Source: Acidobacteriota bacterium (GTDB lineage Bacteria > Acidobacteriota > Thermoanaerobaculia > Multivoradales > JAHEKO01). From it: a stretch of DNA of 20,092 nucleotides. Both the position numbers and the translations under genes were made by a program. Where the stretch lies: positions 1 to 20,092 of the forward strand of contig JAPUJD010000031.1 in assembly GCA_027296385.1 (NCBI GenBank), read 5' to 3'. Shown one piece after another: positions 7,808-13,977 of the stretch. The notes under the pieces were generated by a model, which was not told the DNA's origin, searched no databases, and saw only the letters and a program-made list of their open reading frames with translations. Each line of letters begins with the position of its first letter. Within the stretch, counting starts at the first letter, position 1.

Positions 7808-8455
7808 TCAGTCGTCGAGGCGGACAACGGCTTCGCCGACGCCGACGTCGACACGAATGCGAGCCTCGCCCGGACCATCGCGCCATCTGCACTCACTGCC
7901 GATGAGGAAGGAACGCGACGCCTGCACCCAGCCAGCCGGTACCAGCAGCTCGGTATCGCCGATCCCAGCGTCGATGTAGACCGATCTCACCGCCTCCACG
8001 GGTAGATCGACCGAGACCTCGCCGACTCCGAGGTCGACCTCGAGATCTGCCCTTAGGCCCTCGATCTCGAGCTCGCCGACGCCCATGTCGACAACCAGCG
8101 GCCGGTCCGCCGGATGGGTCACTCGGGCCTCGATCTGCAAGCTGTTCCACCAACGCCACCTGGAGTGCGGCGCCACCTCTACCCACAGGCTGCCACGCCG
8201 TCTCCGGATCTCGAGCTCTATCTCTTTCAGGTGCTCGCCGCAGCGCGACGAGTGGCGCTTGCAGCGCCCTTCGACCTCTATTCTGAACTCGCTTCCCTCG
8301 ACTCCGATGATCTCGAGCTCACCTACCGGAAAATCGAGCACGAGCTCCTGTCCTGGCGCCAGCAGGGCCTTGCCCTCGACGATACGCGACTCGCCGGCCC
8401 AGAGGCCTCCGGCGATCGACAGACAGATGATGCCAAGTGCAATGAGTTTGTTCAT
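7808..8455 (-). CDS. Exported DUF4097-like envelope protein
   Basis: A 215-residue protein beginning MNKLIALGIICLSIAGGLWAGES, a clear Sec signal peptide (K3, hydrophobic 4-17, cleavage near A20-G21). The rest is a repetitive beta structure with recurring glycine-acid turns: FPVGELEIIG, MGVGELEIEG, LGVGEVSVDL, AGIGDTELLV and VGVGEAVVRL. That spacing is typical of DUF4097/head-GIN-type putative adhesins that fold as right-handed beta-helix ladders; members are often paired with envelope-stress regulators. Two cysteines (in CKRHSSRC) may form a disulfide. ATG 8455 was chosen over an upstream in-frame ATG at 8494 because it begins the signal peptide and is preceded by GGAGAG. A possible ECF-sigma promoter lies about 80 bases upstream. 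It follows ligA on the same strand. Ligand and exact role are unknown. Confidence 0.72.
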   Translation of the reverse strand: MNKLIALGIICLSIAGGLWAGESRIVEGKALLAPGQELVLDFPVGELEIIGVEGSEFRIEVEGRCKRHSSRCGEHLKEIELEIRRRRGSLWVEVAPHSRWRWWNSLQIEARVTHPADRPLVVDMGVGELEIEGLRADLEVDLGVGEVSVDLPVEAVRSVYIDAGIGDTELLVPAGWVQASRSFLIGSECRWRDGPGEARIRVDVGVGEAVVRLDD

Positions 8456-8534
8456 TAGACTCTCCGATCTCTGGGGGCCCGCCTCGAGGTTCACCGTCGG
8501 GTACCGAGCTGGCGCGGCGGACTCCCAAGACTCA

Positions 8535-8561
8535 TACGCAGACTCCAGCGACGATGTTTCA
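8535..8561 (-). promoter_or_regulatory. Possible ECF-sigma promoter of the envelope-protein gene
   Basis: On the minus strand TGAAAC (8556-8561) is followed by 17 bases and CGTA (8535-8538). This matches the general ECF pattern known from Bacillus SigW (TGAAAC, 16-17 bases, CGTA). The predicted start lies about 70 bases upstream of ATG 8455. It fits an envelope-stress role for the exported product, but it is a short motif and may be chance. Confidence 0.35.
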
Positions 8562-8572
8562 CCGCCGTTCGT

Positions 8573-10588
8573 CTAGCCCGAAGCCAGGAGGGCGATGAAG
8601 CCGGCTTCGTCTAGCGTCTCGATTCCGAGCTCGACCGCCTTGTCGAACTTGGATCCCGGCTTGTCGCCGACGACGACGTAACTCGTCTTGCCGCTCACCG
8701 AGGTGACGACGCGCCCTCCTCGAGACTCGATCTCGCGCTTGGCCTCATCGCGGGTCATGCTCTCGAGCGCGCCGGTGAGCACGAATCTGAGGCCGGTGAA
8801 GGCTCCCGCGACCGCCCCTGCCGGCTTGCCCTCGATGAGCGCGATCCTACCGTCGAGCAGCGAGTCGATCAGCTCGACGTTGTGGGGCTCGCTGAGGTAG
8901 CCATCGATGGCCGCGGCCATGATCGAGCCCACGCCTTCGACCTCGACGAGGGCCTCCTCGTCGGCGGCTCGCAGGCGCGCCAAGGTGCCGAAATGACGAG
9001 CCAGCTGCCGGGCGACGGTCGCCCCGACCTCGGGGATGCCGAGGCCGAACAGAAATCGCGGCAGCTCGGTCTGCGCCGCCCGCGCCAAGCCTGCGACGAG
9101 AGCGTCGGCCGACTTCTCGGCGAAACCCTCGAGCGGCGTCAGCTGCTCCGGCAGCAGGTCGAAAAGCTCCGGCAGCCGGCTGACGAGCCCGTGTTCGACG
9201 AGCAGCTTGGCGGTCTCCTCCCCCAGCCCCTCGATATCGAGCGCGTTGCGCGAGCCCAGGTGGACGATGCGGCCAGCCAGCTGCGCCGGGCAGTCGAGAC
9301 CGTTGGGGCACAGCGTGAACGGGCCGCGCTCGACCAGCGGTGTGGAGCACGAGGGGCACTTCTTCGGCATGCGGAAAGGCCGAGCCCGGCGCTTGCCCTT
9401 CTCCGGGATGCGCTCGACGACCTGCGGGATGACGTCACCGGCCCGCTGGACGCGCACCTTGTCGCCCTGGCGCACGTCCTTACGCTCCACCTCCGCACGA
9501 TTGTGCAGGGTGGCCCGGCTGACGGTGACGCCGCCGATCTCCACCGGGCGCAGTATCGCCACCGGCGTGACGACGCCGGTCCGGCCGACGCTGGCGACGA
9601 TCTCGAGCAGGCGAGTGACTTCCTTGCGGGGCTGGAATTTCATGGCGAAGGCCCAGCGCGGGTGATGCGAGGTCGTGCCGATCTCCTCGCGCGCCGCCAG
9701 ATCGTCGAGCTTGATGACGACGCCGTCGATCTCGAAGGGGATCTCGTCGCGCTCGGCCGTCATCTGGTGGAAGAAGGCAACGATCTCCGCTGCCGTCGAC
9801 ACCCGCCGCCGCAGCTCACTCACCCTGAAGCCCCACGCCGCCAGGGCGTCGAGCACCTCCCAGTGCGTGTCCCCCGCGAAGCCCTCGGCCGCCAGGATGT
9901 CGTAAGCAAAGGTGTCGAGCGGCCGGCGGGCGGTGAGCCGGGAGTCGAGCTGCCGCAAGGCCCCGGCCGCGGCGTTGCGCGGGTTGGCAAAGGGCGGCCT
10001 GCCCTCGGCCATCAGGCGCTCGTTGTAGGCCTCGAACGGTCCCACCTCCATGATGACCTCGGCCCGGACGCTGAGGAATGAGGGAGCCGGAATGACGCCG
10101 GTCCGGAGTCGCAGCGGCACCGTGGAGATCGTGCGCGCGTTGGCCGTGATGCCTTCGCCCTCGAGACCGTTGCCGCGAGTCGCTGCCCGGACGAGGACGC
10201 CGCCTTCGTAGACCAGCTCGAGCGACGCCCCATCGAACTTGGGCTCGAGCACGTAGGCAACCTCGGCGGTCTCGCCCAGAGCCTTGCGCACGCGCTCGTC
10301 GAAACGCTCGATAGCCGCTTCGTCGGCGGAGGAATCGAGGCTCAGCATGGGCGCCGCGTGAGCCACGGTCTCGAAGCCCTCGAGCACCTCGCCGCCCACC
10401 CGCTGGGTTGGCGAGTCGGGAGTCACGAGCGCCGGAAACTCCTCCTCCAGGCCGCGCAGCTCGCAAAACAGCGCGTCGTAGGCCACGTCCGAGATCTCGG
10501 GCGCGTCGCAGACGTGGTAGAGGTAGTTGTGATGATCGACCTGGACGCGGAGTTCTGCGAGGCGCCGCACGGCCTGCTGTCGGTTCAT
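8573..10588 (-). CDS. ligA: NAD+-dependent DNA ligase
   Basis: Seals nicks in DNA using NAD+ during replication and repair. With ATG 10588 the protein has 671 residues, the usual LigA length. Domain Ia (NAD+ binding) is at 1-60 with HNYLYHV at 20-26. The adenylation domain carries EPKFDG with nucleophile K117, and TRGNG (137-141) and EIDGVVIK (286-293) follow. The OB fold is about 315-400 (SVGRTG, RAGDVIPQV). Four cysteines C411, C414, C427 and C433 bind zinc. HhH repeats span about 440-585 and a BRCT domain about 595-671 (GLRFVLTGALESMTRDE). The frame is open upstream to 10756, but those 56 residues are encoded by the inverted-repeat element, are Arg/Cys/Trp-rich and are outside the family, so the start was trimmed. 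Confidence 0.96.
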   Translation of the reverse strand: MNRQQAVRRLAELRVQVDHHNYLYHVCDAPEISDVAYDALFCELRGLEEEFPALVTPDSPTQRVGGEVLEGFETVAHAAPMLSLDSSADEAAIERFDERVRKALGETAEVAYVLEPKFDGASLELVYEGGVLVRAATRGNGLEGEGITANARTISTVPLRLRTGVIPAPSFLSVRAEVIMEVGPFEAYNERLMAEGRPPFANPRNAAAGALRQLDSRLTARRPLDTFAYDILAAEGFAGDTHWEVLDALAAWGFRVSELRRRVSTAAEIVAFFHQMTAERDEIPFEIDGVVIKLDDLAAREEIGTTSHHPRWAFAMKFQPRKEVTRLLEIVASVGRTGVVTPVAILRPVEIGGVTVSRATLHNRAEVERKDVRQGDKVRVQRAGDVIPQVVERIPEKGKRRARPFRMPKKCPSCSTPLVERGPFTLCPNGLDCPAQLAGRIVHLGSRNALDIEGLGEETAKLLVEHGLVSRLPELFDLLPEQLTPLEGFAEKSADALVAGLARAAQTELPRFLFGLGIPEVGATVARQLARHFGTLARLRAADEEALVEVEGVGSIMAAAIDGYLSEPHNVELIDSLLDGRIALIEGKPAGAVAGAFTGLRFVLTGALESMTRDEAKREIESRGGRVVTSVSGKTSYVVVGDKPGSKFDKAVELGIETLDEAGFIALLASG

Positions 10589-10616
10589 CCCCGTACCTGG
10601 AAAGCCGTGCGAGCGT

Positions 10617-10768
10617 CGTGTCTCCGACTTGGCTTGCCGTATGACGGAGTCATTCGGCGTTGCTGGCATGGCGCGCCAACGCGGGCATGGCAGGACCCAT
10701 GGCGAGGCGGCGCAACGCCGCCAGCAGCGCCGAGGGCCGGCCAGACGGTAGGCCAAGTCGGAGACACG
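10617..10768. repeat. 152-bp nested inverted-repeat (MITE/REPIN-like) element
   Basis: Outer arms of 24 bases (10617-10640 and 10745-10768) pair with two mismatches; their core GTGTCTCCGACTTGGC (10618-10633) is perfectly repeated in inverse at 10752-10767. Inside, a second 14-base pair of arms (10654-10667 and 10720-10733, starting TCGGCG) matches except for one G-T wobble. Further small hairpins are ATGAC-GGA-GTCAT (10641-10653), CATGG/CCATG (10686-10701) and, as an alternative fold, GGCGGCG-CAA-CGCCGCC. The element fills the gap between the MamK-like gene (stop at 10772) and ligA (start 10588). It could be a non-autonomous mobile repeat, a structured RNA or a terminator. No second copy is in the window. 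Confidence 0.65.
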
Positions 10769-10771
10769 GCA

Positions 10772-11803
10772 CTAGGTCGCCAGGGTTTCCCAGTCCGAGT
10801 CCGGGGCGTCGGTGGCGATCGCCAGACCGCCGTCCGAACCGACGAACGCTGGATCCTTGACGACTCTCACCTTGCCGCCTCCGACCTCTAACAGCGCCTC
10901 CTGCAGGGCGGCACCGAGGCCGCTGATCAGCGAGCTGCCGCCGGTGAGGATGACGTTGTTGCGCACCTTGGCCTGGTACTCGGGCTCGACGCGGGAGATC
11001 AAGTCGATCATCGCCTCGACCACCGGCGGCAGCAAGGCAGAGCAGGCGGTGCGCATGTCCTCGGTGATGTCGAAATCGGTAGGTTTGCCCTGTGCCGGCG
11101 CCGAGACCATGATCTTGCCACTGAGCTGGCCGACGAAGCTGCCGCCCTCCTTCCAGGCCGTCACCATGTGACGGGAGAAATGGGCCTCGGGGTACCGGGT
11201 CTGGATCAGTTGCTCGAGCTGATCGTCGATCGAATCGCCGGCCATAGTCAGGGTCTTCTGATCCTCGTCCTTCGGGTAGCGGCCGTTCATCACGCACATG
11301 TCGGTAGTGCCAGCGCCGATATCGATGATCAGGGCGTGGAGTAAAGCGTCTAGGCCGTAGGCCACAGCGAAAGGCTCGGAGACGATCATCAGGAAGTCGA
11401 CGAGCCCCTCCATCGACGCCCGCAGCTGCTGCTTGTTGACGCGCATCGCCTCCGCCGGCACGCCGACGACGGCCCGCACCGGGATCCCCTGCTCGCGCGC
11501 CTCGCTGACACCGGCGAGAGTGAGGAGCTGCTGCAGGAGCTCGCGCACGGCCATCGCGTCGCGGTCGGAGCCTTCCTTGATCAGGCCGCTCTCGAGCGGG
11601 CGGTGCAGATCGAGCATCAACCGGTTCTCGAGCGCCTCCTCGCCGATGAGGACATCCTGCTTGAGCACCTTCCGGGCCACCATGTCGACGGGCCAGCCGA
11701 CATAGCTCAGAACCAGGTGCCGCTCCCCGCTCGAGGCCGATATGGCGCTGCGTGACGTCCCCAGATCCACTCCTACACTCAGCGCTTTCGTCTCGTTCTC
11801 CAT
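10772..11803 (-). CDS. MamK-like bacterial actin
   Basis: A 343-residue actin/Hsp70-fold ATPase expected to form cytoplasmic filaments. Phosphate-1 loop GVDLGTSRSA (11-20), phosphate-2 loop DIGAGTTD (161-168) and adenosine motif LTGGSSLISGLG (286-297) are all present. The sequence is closer to MamK, the magnetosome-aligning actin, than to MreB: long stretches such as YVGWPVDMVARKVLKQDV and VGVPAEAMRVNKQQLRASM are what I recall from that branch. E143 and D161 are present; these positions are reported to be needed for MamK ATPase activity and filament turnover. MamK-like genes also occur in non-magnetotactic bacteria, and no other magnetosome gene is visible here. It follows the amidase stop by six bases, with GAGAGGG upstream of its ATG, so the two genes form an operon. 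Confidence 0.88.
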   Translation of the reverse strand: MENETKALSVGVDLGTSRSAISASSGERHLVLSYVGWPVDMVARKVLKQDVLIGEEALENRLMLDLHRPLESGLIKEGSDRDAMAVRELLQQLLTLAGVSEAREQGIPVRAVVGVPAEAMRVNKQQLRASMEGLVDFLMIVSEPFAVAYGLDALLHALIIDIGAGTTDMCVMNGRYPKDEDQKTLTMAGDSIDDQLEQLIQTRYPEAHFSRHMVTAWKEGGSFVGQLSGKIMVSAPAQGKPTDFDITEDMRTACSALLPPVVEAMIDLISRVEPEYQAKVRNNVILTGGSSLISGLGAALQEALLEVGGGKVRVVKDPAFVGSDGGLAIATDAPDSDWETLAT

Positions 11804-11809
11804 GCCCTC

Positions 11810-12841
11810 TCAACTCCCTAGAGTCAGTTTCGGGTTAAGTTCCAAAGCATAGCTCCTAATGCCTTCGAAAATCGCCTGTGCCAGGAACTGCCGATAGTCC
11901 GCGCTCTCCAGCAGCCGCGCCTCCTGGTCGTTGGACAGGCAACCGACCTCGGTGAGGATGGCCGGCATTCTGGTGCGGATGAGAACTCCAAAGGGGGCCG
12001 ACTTGACGCCGCGATCCTCGACTCCGGGATTGACGGTCTGCAACGACTTGATCAGCTCGTGGTGGACCGCGCGGGCCAGCTGCCGGGATTCCTCGCGCCG
12101 CACGTCAGCGTAGACCCGCTCCAAGGCCTGGCGGAACTCGCCCAGAGGAATCCCCGAATCTAGGTTCTCTCGTGCCGCCAGGCGTTGCAGCTCGGCGTCC
12201 TGCGTCGGGCCGAGATAGAAGGTCTCCACCGCCCTGACGTCGGCCTCCGCAAACCAGTTGACGTGGATCGAGACGAAGACGTCGCCCTCCTGCTCATTGG
12301 CCAGGCTGCCGCGCTCGACCAACGACAGCGTCTCGTCCCCTGTCCGGGTCAGCAGCGGCTCGAAGCCGTTGGCCGCCAGCAGTTCGGCCAATCTCTCGGC
12401 CATGTCGAGAGTGATCATCTTCTCCTCGACGCCGCGCGAGCTGGCTGTGCCCCTGTGCTCGCCACCATGACCGGCGTCGATGACGATACGTCGGACCGAG
12501 AACGGCAAGACCGAGCGATCCATCGGGCTGGCCGAATCCAGGTCGAAGCTAGGCGGGCCGACCACCGCCCTCGCCGTGCTCGGTCGCACCGGCGGCGGCG
12601 GGACCGCCAGCACGGGCCTCTCGGCGACCGCGACCGTTGGACGGCTGAGCCCCCGGGTGGCGAGAACAAAAGTTGCCGCGGAGAGGACCGCCAGCGCTCC
12701 GGTCCAGGCGCCGAGCCGGCTCAGCCGACGCCAGATCTTCCGGTGCCGGACCGCTGGCGCCGGCGATCCGAAGATCGTCGCATAGTTGTCCTCGACCGCC
12801 TGTTTGAGGAGTCGACGGCGCATCGTTCGCACCCTGGGCAT
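11810..12841 (-). CDS. N-acetylmuramoyl-L-alanine amidase (Amidase_3), membrane-anchored
   Basis: A 343-residue zinc amidase that cuts the bond between N-acetylmuramic acid and L-Ala in peptidoglycan. Residues 1-42 are basic and cytoplasmic; about 43-62 is one membrane segment (AWTGALAVLSAATFVLATRG) acting as a signal anchor; 65-112 is a Pro-rich linker. The Amidase_3 domain is 117-335: VIDAGHGG with H125, E140 in EEKMITLDMAERL, H193 in VSIHVN and catalytic E298 in LTEVGCLSN. The usual RTGDETLSLVERGSLAN element is at 166-182. There is no visible AMIN or SH3/LysM domain. Start ATG 12841 is used; ATG at codon 7 is an alternative. A TAAACT box (12868-12873) is a possible -10. It is the first gene of the operon with the MamK-like actin. 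Confidence 0.9.
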   Translation of the reverse strand: MPRVRTMRRRLLKQAVEDNYATIFGSPAPAVRHRKIWRRLSRLGAWTGALAVLSAATFVLATRGLSRPTVAVAERPVLAVPPPPVRPSTARAVVGPPSFDLDSASPMDRSVLPFSVRRIVIDAGHGGEHRGTASSRGVEEKMITLDMAERLAELLAANGFEPLLTRTGDETLSLVERGSLANEQEGDVFVSIHVNWFAEADVRAVETFYLGPTQDAELQRLAARENLDSGIPLGEFRQALERVYADVRREESRQLARAVHHELIKSLQTVNPGVEDRGVKSAPFGVLIRTRMPAILTEVGCLSNDQEARLLESADYRQFLAQAIFEGIRSYALELNPKLTLGS

Positions 12842-12867
12842 TCGCGTCTAATCCACTCCGAATCAGT

Positions 12868-12873
12868 AGTTTA
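12868..12873 (-). promoter_or_regulatory. -10-like TAAACT upstream of the amidase-actin operon
   Basis: TAAACT on the minus strand lies 26 bases before ATG 12841, which would give a leader of about 20 bases. A GGAG (12856-12859) lies in between but too far from the ATG to be an ideal ribosome-binding site. No clear -35 is seen. Confidence 0.3.
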
Positions 12874-12946
12874 CGTTCTCGAGCACTACGTCCACCGAAT
12901 GCTACCAAACCTCTCGATTCGACGCTGTCGAACCGACGGACTCTGC

Positions 12947-12952
12947 TAGCCT
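12947..12952 (+). promoter_or_regulatory. -10-like TAGCCT upstream of the synthase-like gene
   Basis: TAGCCT lies 13 bases before ATG 12966 with no ribosome-binding site between, like the layout at 3449 and 16511. A -35 is not evident. Confidence 0.25.
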
Positions 12953-12965
12953 GAGCTCCTTCGCC

Positions 12966-13919
12966 ATGAATCGAGCCCGACCAGGACCCTCACCCGTCGA
13001 ACGCGTCAGCAGCGAGCACCCGGATGGCCCCGAGTGGCGCGCCGACGCAATGGCCCAGAGCCGCCACACCCGGCTCGACGACGTCCTTCTCGAACCGATG
13101 GTGGATCGCGACCTCGAGCGAGCGACAATCCTGTGCGCCGAAGTGACGCGACGCTGCCTCGGAGACTTCGCTCCGGCGCTCATGCTGCTACCAGCCCCCG
13201 AACGACGCCGCGTGCAGGCCCTGGCCGCCTTCGGTTCGACCCTGTTCGACTTCGCCCGCCAATCGAGTCTCGACGGCGAGAAGCTCGCCCAGATCAACCG
13301 CTGGCACTTCGACCTCGAGCTCACCCTGGAAGGCGCCCCACCGGGGCAGCCGATCTTCGTGCTCCTGGCCGCAGTCCACGCCGAGCGCCCATGGCCGGAG
13401 CCGGCGCTCGATGCCCTGGTAGGCTGTGCACACCGCCGCGCCGTCAGGCAGCGCCCGGACTCGGCCGCGAGCGCCGAGAGCGACGCGCTGCGGCTGGCCC
13501 AGGCCCTGAGCGGAGCGCTGGTTCCCGGGCGCGAGTCCGAGACGGCGCCCTTGCTGGCCGCCCTCCTGCGCGTCGATCGCCTACTCGCTCTGGGCCAAGA
13601 CCAGGGCCGGCATCAGGCCGGCCTGCCGGCCGACGAGCTGCCCGAGAGCTGGAGCACGGCCGCCGAGCGCACCGAGTCCGACGTCGAAGCCGCCATCGGG
13701 CTGGAATGCGAGCGTCTGGTGGCCGTCCTGGGCGCCGTTGGCGACCTGAAGGGTCTACCCGCACCTTGGCGCCGGACGCTCTCCTACGGCGTGCTGGCGG
13801 GCCGCAGACTGGTGGCCCGGGTGGCCAAGCTCGGCAGCGCTACGCTCGCGAACCCGCCGCACCTCGGCATCGGCGAACGGCTGATGCTGTTGTTACGCTG
13901 CCGCATACTGCCCTTGTGA
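12966..13919 (+). CDS. Degenerate squalene/phytoene synthase-like protein
   Basis: A 317-residue soluble protein whose layout follows the squalene/phytoene synthase fold. CAEVTRRCLGDFAPALMLLP (57-76) matches the family start, followed by RRRVQALAAFGSTLFDFARQ (80-99), where active enzymes have YAFCRxxDDxxD. WHFDLELTLEGAPPGQPIF (113-131) matches the family's variable helix. ALGQDQGRHQAGLPADEL (208-225) sits where active enzymes have RDxxxDxxxGRxYLP. The first Asp-rich motif keeps only D95 and the second has lost its first Asp. It is therefore probably not a normal prenyl-diphosphate condensing enzyme. No hpn, crt or desaturase gene lies nearby. ATG 12966 follows a TAGCCT box by 13 bases with no ribosome-binding site; ATG 13050 is an alternative start. 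Family assignment is moderate; inactivity is inferred. Confidence 0.6.
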   Translation: MNRARPGPSPVERVSSEHPDGPEWRADAMAQSRHTRLDDVLLEPMVDRDLERATILCAEVTRRCLGDFAPALMLLPAPERRRVQALAAFGSTLFDFARQSSLDGEKLAQINRWHFDLELTLEGAPPGQPIFVLLAAVHAERPWPEPALDALVGCAHRRAVRQRPDSAASAESDALRLAQALSGALVPGRESETAPLLAALLRVDRLLALGQDQGRHQAGLPADELPESWSTAAERTESDVEAAIGLECERLVAVLGAVGDLKGLPAPWRRTLSYGVLAGRRLVARVAKLGSATLANPPHLGIGERLMLLLRCRILPL

Positions 13920-13977
13920 TGTTCAGGGATCACTACTCTGGGTGTTCTGCCCTCCAGTTCATCGCCATCCGGATGCG

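Noticed and set aside
8882..10081. 399-codon plus-strand ORF over ligA
   Set aside because: Antisense to well-matched LigA domains; no ribosome-binding site or recognisable domain.
10589..10756. 56-residue N-terminal extension of LigA
   Set aside because: Encoded by the inverted-repeat element and outside the conserved family start; ATG 10588 gives normal LigA length.
10772..11803. Magnetosome gene island
   Set aside because: Only a MamK-like actin is present; no other mam or mms gene is visible, and such actins occur in non-magnetotactic bacteria.
10650..11813. 387-codon minus-strand ORF over the MamK-like gene
   Set aside because: Out of frame with the clear actin ORF, and rich in Arg/Gly/Ala as expected of a shifted GC-rich frame.
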